From Clostridiales bacterium (GTDB taxonomy: Bacteria > Bacillota > Clostridia > Lachnospirales > Lachnospiraceae), in the NCBI GenBank assembly GCA_019424245.1, contig JAHYZV010000003.1, positions 124,001-188,000 of the forward strand: 64,000 nucleotides of DNA. Direction: 5' to 3'. Below are positions 7,879 through 16,979 of this stretch, one piece after another; within the stretch, counting starts at the first letter, position 1, and every line of letters begins with the position of its first letter. The notes beneath the pieces are model-generated. The model searched no databases. It was given only the letters and a program-made list of their open reading frames with translations, and was not told the DNA's origin. The translations under genes were made by a program, and so were the position numbers.

Positions 7879-9174
7879 ATGAAATTATATAGAAAGAATA
7901 GAAAATTGAATAATTCCGGTTTTTCACTGGTTGAAGTACTGGTAGCGATTGTTATTCTTGCAATCATATCTCTACCGGTACTGAGTACATTTTCTAATGC
8001 TGCCAGAATTAACAATAAAGCAAGAAGGACGGAAAATGCTAATACTGCAATTAACAATATTATAGAGGAAGCAAAGAGTATGAGTCTGGACAGGCTTGCT
8101 GGTGGCAATGGACAATATACTTATCAGCAGCTTGGTGGGATTGACAGCACAACATATTCTGTGGGTAATAAGAAAGATGCTTCTAATATTCTTTATTATG
8201 AGGGGGTAAATAAAGAAAAATTCTATATCAAAGCAGAATTTGATCCATCACCTTATACAACACCTGCTGACAGTACGGTTAAGGATAATCCTAATAATAA
8301 TATTAATTCTGCAGGAATATCAGTATATGCAGATGTTTCGGCGGACAGTTCACTCGTTTATCGTGATGATAACAGTGATAATCAGGCAGTGGCACATTTT
8401 AAATATTATACAGGTGAGCAGGCATTCGACAGGTCTAAGATTACTAAGAGTACATCTATTGATGTTAATGTAACAAGAAATACTTCAGATGCATCTAAGG
8501 TTTTATTTGACCAGACGGCAGTTATTACTGTTACATATCATTATGATACAGTGCTTAGTTATCCTGATTATGTTAAGACTACTACACTTACAACTAATAC
8601 TTTTGAAGCGGAAGAACGTGAGGAAGATGTAAGTGGTACAAAGCAGACGGTCTATTACGTTTCAGGAAAGATTAAGAAGAATATAAAGAATCTGTATGTA
8701 TTCTATACTCCGTTTGATGATTATATAAGTACTAATAAGAAGGGTACAACAACTACAGATGGTACTATGGAAGTATATGTTAATGATAAGATTAATGTAA
8801 CATACAAATATCCGGCAGAACTTACCAATGTAAGATATAGTGACCTTAATATATATCTTCTTGAGCAGGAAAAGATAACGCAGGAAAAGAATGCAGATGG
8901 TTCAGTAGCATCAGCACAGAAATACAGAATGTTGGTTGATCATAATAAAGTTAAAGTTACATTTAATACTCAGGTTATGGGTAATCTTGCTGATAAAGCA
9001 GGAAACAAGGATACTGCAGCGAGAATTTATTCTAATATTAAAGACTGGAAGTCTGGTTCTTCATCAAAAACAGAAGATTCTATGTACAGACTTACAGTGA
9101 CAGTATATTATAATGATTCAACTATGTCAGATGATTCAAAGATTGCAACTATGACATCTACTAAGATTAATTAG
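7879..9174 (+). CDS. Minor pseudopilin, PilV/GspI-like
   Basis: The 431-residue prepilin has leader cleavage at Gly14/Phe15, Glu19 (mature Glu5) and a hydrophobic helix with VEVLVAIVILAIISLPVL. The following TFSNAARINNKARRTENA stretch resembles PilV/GspI-type minor pilins. The soluble part is far longer than in usual minor pilins (under 200 residues). It is beta-rich, full of Asp/Ser/Thr/Tyr, and looks like an added surface domain. RBS GGGAGAGGG precedes ATG 7879. It is one of four consecutive minor pseudopilins. Confidence 0.75.
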   Translation: MKLYRKNRKLNNSGFSLVEVLVAIVILAIISLPVLSTFSNAARINNKARRTENANTAINNIIEEAKSMSLDRLAGGNGQYTYQQLGGIDSTTYSVGNKKDASNILYYEGVNKEKFYIKAEFDPSPYTTPADSTVKDNPNNNINSAGISVYADVSADSSLVYRDDNSDNQAVAHFKYYTGEQAFDRSKITKSTSIDVNVTRNTSDASKVLFDQTAVITVTYHYDTVLSYPDYVKTTTLTTNTFEAEEREEDVSGTKQTVYYVSGKIKKNIKNLYVFYTPFDDYISTNKKGTTTTDGTMEVYVNDKINVTYKYPAELTNVRYSDLNIYLLEQEKITQEKNADGSVASAQKYRMLVDHNKVKVTFNTQVMGNLADKAGNKDTAARIYSNIKDWKSGSSSKTEDSMYRLTVTVYYNDSTMSDDSKIATMTSTKIN

Positions 9175-9198
9175 TCAGTGAAAGAATGGAGACAGTTT

Positions 9199-11760
9199 AT
9201 GGGGAAAGTATTATTGAATTTGAAAAGAAAAAGAAATAATTCTGGTTCTACTATTGTAATAGTGCTTATTATGACTTCATTTGTATTGATTCTTTCAACA
9301 CTGATTACTACAACTACAATGGTCAACCTTAAAATGAAGATGATAGCATCACAGTCTAAAAAGACGTTCTACACATCAGAAGAGGCTGTTGATGAGATAT
9401 ATGCTGCACTTGGAAAAGCTTCAATGGAGTGCTTTAATGCTTCATATGAGGAACAGCTTACCACATTATCAAGTTATAGTAAGGTCGTTTCTGACCAGCA
9501 TAATAATTTTGCAACTTTGGTTGAGATTGATAATGAAAAAGCAAATGTTGCTTTAAGAGAAAATTATATGCAGAAGCTTATAGGAAAGCTGTTGCCAGAT
9601 TTTAAGACAACAGATTTTAGGCCTGTATATAATAATAATTATAGCTTTGATGGACACAAGGAGAAGTTTATTGAAATATTGAATTCATATCTGGAGAATT
9701 ATTCTACAGGTGTTGATAATGATGGTAATGCTACGGGAGAGCCTATTCTTGTGGTGCAGGATGTTAATACTATCCGTATGAGAAATACAAGCGATAAGAA
9801 TAATGGTACAGGTCTTAATGTGTATGCAATTACATTTACAGATTGTATCGTTAAGTATCTGACACAGAATGGGGATTATTCCTATATTACATTTAATGGA
9901 GCAGTTGGGCTTCCTGATATATATGTTAATTTCATGGACGAAGACCTTGTTGGTACAACATTCTTCGGTAATTATGCGTTAGTTGGTAATACTGGTATTA
10001 ATATTACTGACGGCGGAGCAGCGATAATTAAAGGAAATGCATATGCTGGAAGAGCATCAGGTCTTAATATTAAGGGTTCAACTCTTGATTTTACAGGCAG
10101 TTATCTTATCTGTGGAGGTAGTCTTAACCTTAATATTAAGTCAAAAGGAGAGACAGGAGCATTATCTGCGTCACAGCTTAACCTTGGTGGCTCTTCACAG
10201 TTATGGTCGGATGAGATTGTACTTGGAAATAATGCCACATTTAATGGAGCTGGTGCAGTCAATGTTAAGGATGACCTTACTATTGAGGGGGATGATTCAA
10301 GTGCAGTTCTTAGTGGTTCTTATGAAGGCTTTGGATATGAGCCTAAGGAAAATGCAACTCATTATGACAGTAGTGCGGTAATTATTAATGGAGAAAGAGC
10401 GACAATTACATTCAGTTCATCTCTTTCAAAGCTTGTTGTTGCTGGCCGTTCATATATTAAGTTTGAGACATCAGTACCGCTTGCAACAGGTGAATCAATT
10501 TCAGTAAATACTAATCAGGAAATATATCTTGTTCCTGCGCAGCTTTTAAAGAGTGGCTCTAAGAATCCATCTAAGAAGAAGACAGCAGGCAACGGAATCA
10601 AGTGTGAGACTAAGATAAGTGAGTCAACATTCTTTGGATTTGATTTATTAAGCAAGAATGGTGATGATTATTATGTGACAAGAGATTATGATATAGCTGG
10701 TTCTGGTCTTAATACAATTGATTATGATAAGTCAAGAACATATTATTATTTCAGTTTCAAGGATACAGCATCACTTAATACTTATGCTAAGATTATATAT
10801 GATTATACAGATACTCAGTTTGAGGAATTCCTTAATAATACTTCTTATGCACAGAAATGCAGTGCTGCAGAGAAAAATGATTATATTAAGGAATCTAAGT
10901 CTTTAAGAAATGCTATTAAGAAATCTGTAGGTACATATGCCGGACTTAGTGGTTCATCAGTTGTAAGAAGTGAAAGTCTTACAGATGGAGCCAGCCTTGG
11001 TATCTTTGCTGATAATTCAAGTTTTGATTTTAATACTGAATATTCAGACAGATCGAATAGATATAATGTGTTTAATAAGATACTTGCGCCTCTTGGGGAT
11101 TCAGTAACATATACAACAACTCAGCAGGCAGAGGAATATCTTAATAGTATTGCTCATAATAATATTGCTATTGATCTTAGCAAGTACACACCTGATGATG
11201 TTTATGACAATATTATTAATAAAGATGGTTTTGCAGAAGTTACTGATGGTAAGGCATTTATCAAACAGGTAGAAGGAAAATGGTTTATAGCTTATGCGTT
11301 ATCTGAAGTATCTGCATCAAAAGGTATAGAACTTGTTATAGATAGTAATTCGTCTGAATCAAAATCAAATATTCTTAAGATAACTTCGGGCGTTGTTGTC
11401 TGCTCTGGTAATGTTCATATTAAGAGTGATTTTGATGGAATTGTTGTTTCTAATGGAATAATTACGATTGATTCAGGAGTGACAGTTTCTAATAACATAT
11501 TCTCTGATTCACTTTTCAGAACATTTATTGATGACCATGAAGCAGAGCTTACAGATACTAATGGAAAAGGCAAGACAGTCCACTATAAGGATATTTTCAG
11601 ATTCTGGAATCCGCATGTTGAATCTAAGAAGGATTCATCACTTAGTGTAAGCAATATGACTTATAAGGATATGGTTACATTCAGTCTCTGGAGAAAGTAC
11701 GAAGATCCTAAGGGAACTAATGTTGAGTCTACAACGGAGGCACCTACTAATCCGTCATAA
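9199..11760 (+). CDS. Large K-like minor pseudopilin (PilX/GspK-type N-terminus) with beta-rich repeats
   Basis: The N-terminus MGKVLLNLKRKRNNSG plus a hydrophobic helix is a prepilin leader with Gly16 at the cut site. Mature position 5 is Ile instead of Glu, as in GspK and PilX-type tip subunits, which lack the Glu. A FYTSEEAVDEIYAALG segment just after the helix matches the PilX/GspK start. The 853-residue protein then has short glycine-rich strand repeats (about 258-378 and 740-770) that look like a beta-helix. ATG 9199 is chosen because GGAG lies 7 bases upstream; an upstream in-frame GTG at 9178 has no ribosome binding site. It may be a tip adhesin; that is inference. Confidence 0.65.
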   Translation: MGKVLLNLKRKRNNSGSTIVIVLIMTSFVLILSTLITTTTMVNLKMKMIASQSKKTFYTSEEAVDEIYAALGKASMECFNASYEEQLTTLSSYSKVVSDQHNNFATLVEIDNEKANVALRENYMQKLIGKLLPDFKTTDFRPVYNNNYSFDGHKEKFIEILNSYLENYSTGVDNDGNATGEPILVVQDVNTIRMRNTSDKNNGTGLNVYAITFTDCIVKYLTQNGDYSYITFNGAVGLPDIYVNFMDEDLVGTTFFGNYALVGNTGINITDGGAAIIKGNAYAGRASGLNIKGSTLDFTGSYLICGGSLNLNIKSKGETGALSASQLNLGGSSQLWSDEIVLGNNATFNGAGAVNVKDDLTIEGDDSSAVLSGSYEGFGYEPKENATHYDSSAVIINGERATITFSSSLSKLVVAGRSYIKFETSVPLATGESISVNTNQEIYLVPAQLLKSGSKNPSKKKTAGNGIKCETKISESTFFGFDLLSKNGDDYYVTRDYDIAGSGLNTIDYDKSRTYYYFSFKDTASLNTYAKIIYDYTDTQFEEFLNNTSYAQKCSAAEKNDYIKESKSLRNAIKKSVGTYAGLSGSSVVRSESLTDGASLGIFADNSSFDFNTEYSDRSNRYNVFNKILAPLGDSVTYTTTQQAEEYLNSIAHNNIAIDLSKYTPDDVYDNIINKDGFAEVTDGKAFIKQVEGKWFIAYALSEVSASKGIELVIDSNSSESKSNILKITSGVVVCSGNVHIKSDFDGIVVSNGIITIDSGVTVSNNIFSDSLFRTFIDDHEAELTDTNGKGKTVHYKDIFRFWNPHVESKKDSSLSVSNMTYKDMVTFSLWRKYEDPKGTNVESTTEAPTNPS

Positions 11761-11801
11761 TACGGAATATTATAGAAAGATTATTTAATGGAGATGTGAT
11801 G

Positions 11802-12356
11802 ATGAGCAGGAGAGGGAACAGACATTTTAAGAAACAATTAAATAATCAGGGATTTTCTTTATTGGAACTTCTTGTAGTAATCGCAATAATCGCAGTTGTT
11901 TCACTTCTTGTAACAGTCGGACTTACAGTTCTTAACAAGGGAAATGCCAAGAAAGCTAATAAGAATCTTTATTCAAGTCTTAGTGAGTTAAAGACAAGTA
12001 CTATGGCTAAGAATGGGAACTGGTACATGGAGATTGGTAAAGATGGAGATTCTTATGTATTTACTACATATAAGGATACAGGAAGTCCATTAGAAACATA
12101 CAAATGTAGTGCTTCAAGGATTTCTATTGTATATGAAGCTGGGACTTCGTCGTATAATGTTGATGATTATACAATTATGGTTAAGTTCAGCAAAGCAGAT
12201 GGTTCATGTGACAGTGTGACAGCTACTAAGTCAGGAATGGATCCGGTTGAACTTAAGAATACAGCAACTTCAGGAACATTTAAGGTTACATCATCTGGTG
12301 TTGATTATGAATCTAAGCTATGGTATAAGACCGGAAAAGTTACGACATCGAACTAG
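11802..12356 (+). CDS. Minor pseudopilin, GspH/FimT-like
   Basis: The 184-residue protein has a class III signal with Gly17/Phe18 and Glu22 (mature Glu5), in QGFSLLELLVVIAIIAVVS. The globular domain is beta-rich and of the size expected for H-type pseudopilins. A GTG at 11796 and ATGs at 11799 and 11802 are possible starts; 11802 gives the best spacing (8 bases) from GGAG at 11790-11793. It lies between the K-like and the next pseudopilin. Confidence 0.75.
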   Translation: MSRRGNRHFKKQLNNQGFSLLELLVVIAIIAVVSLLVTVGLTVLNKGNAKKANKNLYSSLSELKTSTMAKNGNWYMEIGKDGDSYVFTTYKDTGSPLETYKCSASRISIVYEAGTSSYNVDDYTIMVKFSKADGSCDSVTATKSGMDPVELKNTATSGTFKVTSSGVDYESKLWYKTGKVTTSN

Positions 12357-12378
12357 TTTATTAATATGGAGTGGAGTT

Positions 12379-13041
12379 ATGAAGAAGGATAACAAGGGAT
12401 TCTCATTAGTGGAGCTGCTTATAGCGATAGCAATATCAAGTATTGTTCTTATGGCACTTGTAATGCTTATTACGCAGGCGGTCAGAAGTTACACGAAGCA
12501 GACAGCTTTGGCACAGATACAGAGTGATGCTGATATAAGTCTTAATCAGATGTCAAAGAATATTCTTGAGGCGACAGAGATAAAGATTGAAAAGCTGAAT
12601 GGGGATGTAACTATATATACTAATAAGGTTATTGAGAAAAAGAATAGTACTGAGGTAGGCATTGAATGGGGATACTATTATGAAAGTGCAACACAGCAGC
12701 TATGGTATATCAATTCAGATAAGTCAGAAATGAGTCTTGTATGTGATAATGTTACATCATTTGATGTAAGAATATCAAAGGATAGTATAGAGCTTGATAC
12801 AGCAACAATTAAGTCAATTGACAGGAATCCACAGATTGTTATTTCGTTAGGTTTACAGAGGATGAATGAAAAGAGAATCGTTTCAAGAACATTTTCAACA
12901 AGAAACCAGCTTAATGATAATATAACACTTGGCAAGTCTGTTACATCGGTTGAAGGCGATAAGGAAGATGTTGTTAATACACTTAAGGTTGGCAACACGT
13001 TATCAGCAGCACAGATAATTGATTATTTTACAGATAATTAA
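12379..13041 (+). CDS. Minor pseudopilin, GspJ/PilW-like
   Basis: The 220-residue protein has a short leader with Gly7/Phe8 and Glu12 (mature Glu5), in NKGFSLVELLIAIAISSIV. The IMALVMLITQAVRSYTKQTALAQIQSD-type region after the helix resembles PilW/GspJ. ATG 12379 is chosen because TGGAG lies just upstream and the leader is then normal length; the longer frame from 12247 overlaps the previous gene and would bury the leader. With the I-, K- and H-like genes before it, this completes a set of four minor pseudopilins of the kind that prime pilus assembly. Confidence 0.75.
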   Translation: MKKDNKGFSLVELLIAIAISSIVLMALVMLITQAVRSYTKQTALAQIQSDADISLNQMSKNILEATEIKIEKLNGDVTIYTNKVIEKKNSTEVGIEWGYYYESATQQLWYINSDKSEMSLVCDNVTSFDVRISKDSIELDTATIKSIDRNPQIVISLGLQRMNEKRIVSRTFSTRNQLNDNITLGKSVTSVEGDKEDVVNTLKVGNTLSAAQIIDYFTDN

Positions 13042-13061
13042 GTAAACGGGAGGTAATCTTT

Positions 13062-16000
13062 ATGAAGTCAAAGTTCAAAGAAAATGGTAAAAACAGAATA
13101 TTGGCAGTGATTGCTTCTGCAGTTATGTTTTGTCTTGTTGTGCTTCTGATAATTGTTACACGAAAGACTGATGTGGTGGCAGATACTTCGGTTATTATTA
13201 ATGGTAAGGAATATTCACAGGATAATAAGATGAAGATTCTGGAGATTGTTTCTGAAGATTATTATGATGAGTTAGGACCGATTATAGGTAATTCATCTGG
13301 TAGTGTCAAGTGGGATGATATTGTAGCAAAGGCTACTGATAAAAAGGTAGCATCTAATAGTGATGTACAGAAGAATATGGATGTGTATCTTCAGTATGTT
13401 AATGGTATTCTTTTAAACGGAACTAATTATAATTTATGCCTTGAGTATAAAAGTGGCAACTCATACAATTATTACACTACTTCTAATGATGCAATACAGA
13501 AGGTTGGCACTTTAGATGTTGATAATATAAAACTTATTTTCTGTAAAAAAGATGGTAATAGCTATATACCTATGACAACAAAAAACGGTTCTAAGTTAAG
13601 AGATGCATTTTCTTTCTTTGTATTTGGTGACAAAGGAATGGAAGGATTTGTTGATCTTGTAATCAAGAAACCGTCAGAAGTTACAATTAAGGATATAGAT
13701 GAAGCAACTATTGTATATTTTTCATGTAAAATTCACAATGCGGGAATATTATCTGCGTATAATTATCTGAATGGAACTAATGTATCTTCTACAGAGAAAA
13801 AATGGACATTGGGAGACAATGACTTATCAGCGGAAACAGCACTTTACCTGTATATGGTGAATGCTACTAAAGGAAAAGCCATAATGTATAATTCTGCCGA
13901 TAAAGGTCTTGGAAGTGATAATAAGTATTCTAATATTGCAAGAATATGTCTTACTATGTCTGGTATTGACAGAGATCAGTTTGTTACAGATTTTGCCCAT
14001 ACCAAAGAAGGCATAAGCGGAGGTGTTACAGGTAAATATTATAGTGGAAATGTAGGATATATTAATATTGATGACGAAAATGGCAACAAGGTAATTAATT
14101 ATTACCTTGAATCTGGAGAAAAAAGAAGCTTTGAAGATGCCAAGGGCTCAGGACCTTTTGCTTACTGGAGAAGTTATCAGATGATTTTTAATCCGGAAAA
14201 TTTTGAAAACAATAAATCAGATTGGGTTACTACATTTCCAATATATAATGCAACGGAAACAAATAGACAGAAGTATGTTGATAAGTACGTATGGGAATTC
14301 AATTCAGATAACTCTATTACATCAGAGCTTATGTCAAGTAATGTGTATCCTGATAAAGCTGCTGAAAGTGATATTAAGTATGGTACAACTTATGAAGAAG
14401 CAAAGCAATTTACTAAGGATAATAAAACTGTATCAGCTGACCTTACAGGCTCCAAGATAATTCAGTACATCATTGGCGCATATAAGAGAACACCTAGTGA
14501 ATCTGTCAATGTACTTGAAATTGAACCTATTGGTGTATATGGCTATAATAATGATGGCGGTAAGGATATTATTAAGACATGGTATGGCTTGCCAAAGACA
14601 TCAAGTGTAACGGTTAATGTTACAAGTATGTCAATAAATGCATTTGCAGGACTTAATGAAGATATTCTTTCAAAGTATGATCTTGTTATTATTGGTGATA
14701 GAGGTTCTGCGCAGACAGTTGGCAAAGTATTTGGTTCTCATATGTATAATACTGACAGAACATTTACAGAATCATCAAAGACATATAATCTGAATGCTAA
14801 TGACCTGACTGAGAAAGCGTTTAATAAACTTTTTGAATTTGCACAGAAGGGTATGCCGATAGCACTTGATAAGAATGTATATTATGGCAATAAGTCAGTT
14901 GTAGACAGTAACACTAACATGTATAAGATGAGAAAATCTAATCTTGCAATGCAGCTTACAAAGACAGGATCATCTAATATTGTATGGGTAGATAATGATG
15001 AGGTATCAGATACATTAAATTATATCTATAAACCGACAAGCAACATTTCACCTAATATGAAAGAGTATGATGGAACTGAGGCAAGTGTTAATGAAAGAGA
15101 TTTTGACAAGAGCCTGTTAGTTACATTTTCAGGAAATGTAACTGTTCCGGTAAGGGATGGTTCATATAAAGTTAAGATATACATTGACAGAAACTGTGAC
15201 AGTATGTTTTCAGAAGATCATACAACAGATGATACTGAGTTATTCTATTGTGAAAGTGATGGTACGGGGATACAGTGGACTAATGGAGGTTTTAGTACAA
15301 CATTGTCTCTGCCAAGTGGACTTACCGGTTATGTTGGCTGGAAGGTTGAGATAACTGATACAGATACAGGATTAAGAACTTATACATCTGGTGCATTTGC
15401 ATTGAAGAATAAGGAGAGAACAATAAATGTTTTACAGATTAAGAGTAATTCACAGGAGTCACATCTTAATCTTGCTCCTGGAAGCAAGTTTGATGAAAAA
15501 TTCAAGTCAGAAGCTGGGATTACAGGGTTTAATCTGAAGGTTAAAGAAATGACCAAAACAGTTTTTTCAGAAGAATTAAAGAAGAATCCTAAGCTTCTTG
15601 ATGATTATTCTATGATTGTTATGGGATTTGCTGATAACTATGGTAATGATAATGATTTATCTGCCAATGCAATTGATGCTATAAAAACTTATATTGATGA
15701 TGGAAAATCTGTACTGATGACACATGACTGTATGTCTTATAGGGAGAATGGTACAGGCAAAAAAGCAGCTGGTTCATATGAGAAACTTAATTATGCTACC
15801 CAGCAATTGAAACCTTTGATTGGAATGAAGGGTGGATATAGTTTAACAGATACTCTTATATATAAATTATCGGGCGTAGGACCATTTGCTAGTTCAGGTA
15901 ATACAACAAATACCAGAATGACAAGCAGCCTTTCAAAGCTGAATACTGGTGAAGTTACATCTTATCCTTATGGAATTGATTCATCAATAAGTGTTGCTCC

Positions 16001-16769
16001 AACGCATGCACAGTATTTTGCTCTTAATCTTGAAACACAGGTTAATGGTTCAGATCCTATTGTATGGTATACTCTTGATAATGGGGATAAGAATTATTTT
16101 TCATTATCAGGTCAGGATGCTGTTAATAATTACTATATATATTCTGCTGGTAATGTTACATATACTAGTGCAGGTCATTCTGATATGGATAAAGAAGGCA
16201 CTGATGCAGAGATGGAGCTTTTTGTTAATACATTTGTAAGAGCTATTCTTGCTGGTAACAGTGAGCCGCAGGTTTCATATACGGATGCTGTTTATGATGA
16301 CACACAGAAGGCATATAGCAGTTATATTAAGTATAATTACACAAAATTTGCTGACAGAAAGCTGAATTTTAGTTTTAAAATAACAGATGCGGATCTTATT
16401 GATGGAAGAGGTATCATTAAAGAAGCATTTATGTATGTTTATAATGAAGAAAAAAGAGGGGACACTGACGTAAAAGATGGTAAGTTTGATTCATCTAAAG
16501 ATAAGCGTCTCGGATATATCAGTATAGATGGTTCTGGAAATGTTTCACTTACGTCGATGCCTGTATCGTCAGGTTCATCTAAGGTTAAATCTGGTGTGGA
16601 ATATACGGTTGATAATTTCTGGAGTCTGTCAGGGGCAGATGATGCATCATTGAGACAGAAGCTTTCGGATGGAACTCTTAAGATAGGTATTCAGGCAACT
16701 GATGGCCACAATGGAGTTGGTTATGCAATACTTAATCTTCAGGTAAAAGATTTGTTTAATATGGATTAA
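13062..16769 (+). CDS. Very large exported protein of unknown function, end of pilus operon (DUF5057-like)
   Basis: The 1235-residue protein has a positively charged N-terminus and one membrane helix (about 12-33), so most of it lies outside the membrane. It has no prepilin cut site. At least two segments look like amidotransferase/flavodoxin-type folds: about 527-550 (KYDLVIIGDRGSAQ) and about 839-892 (YSMIVMGFAD, then SVLMTHDCMSY). An Ig-like stretch follows near 690-780, and a calcium-binding-like Asp-rich end near 1140-1160. Its features match what I recall of the Lachnospiraceae family DUF5057, but this needs a profile search. It follows the pseudopilins by 20 bases and precedes the operon terminator, which suggests a pilus-associated surface protein. 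Confidence 0.6.
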   Translation: MKSKFKENGKNRILAVIASAVMFCLVVLLIIVTRKTDVVADTSVIINGKEYSQDNKMKILEIVSEDYYDELGPIIGNSSGSVKWDDIVAKATDKKVASNSDVQKNMDVYLQYVNGILLNGTNYNLCLEYKSGNSYNYYTTSNDAIQKVGTLDVDNIKLIFCKKDGNSYIPMTTKNGSKLRDAFSFFVFGDKGMEGFVDLVIKKPSEVTIKDIDEATIVYFSCKIHNAGILSAYNYLNGTNVSSTEKKWTLGDNDLSAETALYLYMVNATKGKAIMYNSADKGLGSDNKYSNIARICLTMSGIDRDQFVTDFAHTKEGISGGVTGKYYSGNVGYINIDDENGNKVINYYLESGEKRSFEDAKGSGPFAYWRSYQMIFNPENFENNKSDWVTTFPIYNATETNRQKYVDKYVWEFNSDNSITSELMSSNVYPDKAAESDIKYGTTYEEAKQFTKDNKTVSADLTGSKIIQYIIGAYKRTPSESVNVLEIEPIGVYGYNNDGGKDIIKTWYGLPKTSSVTVNVTSMSINAFAGLNEDILSKYDLVIIGDRGSAQTVGKVFGSHMYNTDRTFTESSKTYNLNANDLTEKAFNKLFEFAQKGMPIALDKNVYYGNKSVVDSNTNMYKMRKSNLAMQLTKTGSSNIVWVDNDEVSDTLNYIYKPTSNISPNMKEYDGTEASVNERDFDKSLLVTFSGNVTVPVRDGSYKVKIYIDRNCDSMFSEDHTTDDTELFYCESDGTGIQWTNGGFSTTLSLPSGLTGYVGWKVEITDTDTGLRTYTSGAFALKNKERTINVLQIKSNSQESHLNLAPGSKFDEKFKSEAGITGFNLKVKEMTKTVFSEELKKNPKLLDDYSMIVMGFADNYGNDNDLSANAIDAIKTYIDDGKSVLMTHDCMSYRENGTGKKAAGSYEKLNYATQQLKPLIGMKGGYSLTDTLIYKLSGVGPFASSGNTTNTRMTSSLSKLNTGEVTSYPYGIDSSISVAPTHAQYFALNLETQVNGSDPIVWYTLDNGDKNYFSLSGQDAVNNYYIYSAGNVTYTSAGHSDMDKEGTDAEMELFVNTFVRAILAGNSEPQVSYTDAVYDDTQKAYSSYIKYNYTKFADRKLNFSFKITDADLIDGRGIIKEAFMYVYNEEKRGDTDVKDGKFDSSKDKRLGYISIDGSGNVSLTSMPVSSGSSKVKSGVEYTVDNFWSLSGADDASLRQKLSDGTLKIGIQATDGHNGVGYAILNLQVKDLFNMD

Positions 16770-16788
16770 TTTAATATCAGTATGGATT

Positions 16789-16838
16789 AAACTCCGGTGG
16801 ATGAACTCTCATATAGAGAGGCTCTGCCGGAGTTTTTT
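16789..16838 (+). terminator. Strong Rho-independent terminator of the pilus operon
   Basis: AACTCCGG (16790-16797) pairs with CCGGAGTT (16827-16834), with a further GAGTTC/GAGAGG-type inner fold, then T6. It marks the end of the pil transcript 20 bases after the last stop codon. Confidence 0.85.
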
Positions 16839-16890
16839 GTTAGGAATCATACAGGAGAGATATTCTATATAAAATATAATGATATATACA

Positions 16891-16919
16891 TTGACATTGA
16901 TTATATATAATGATAATAT
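16891..16919 (+). promoter_or_regulatory. Near-consensus sigma-A promoter
   Basis: TTGACA (16891-16896, perfect -35), a 17-nt spacer and TAATAT (16914-16919), in a very AT-rich context. It should be among the strongest promoters in the window, yet it faces a broken gene. Confidence 0.75.
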
Positions 16920-16932
16920 ATTAATACATTAT

Positions 16933-16947
16933 ATACGCAGTGCGTAT
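16933..16947. promoter_or_regulatory. 15-bp palindrome downstream of the promoter, candidate operator
   Basis: ATACGCA-G-TGCGTAT is a perfect palindrome around a central G. It lies about 8 to 22 bases after the expected transcription start and 33 bases before the start codon. A repressor bound here would block the promoter. The GC-containing core stands out from AT-rich flanks. Confidence 0.5.
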
Positions 16948-16979
16948 TATAATAAGGATTATGCGTTTAGAGGAGATAT

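Noticed and set aside
12247..12378. N-terminal extension of the J-like pseudopilin
   Set aside because: It would overlap the preceding gene and push the prepilin leader to residue 45; a good ribosome binding site lies before ATG 12379.
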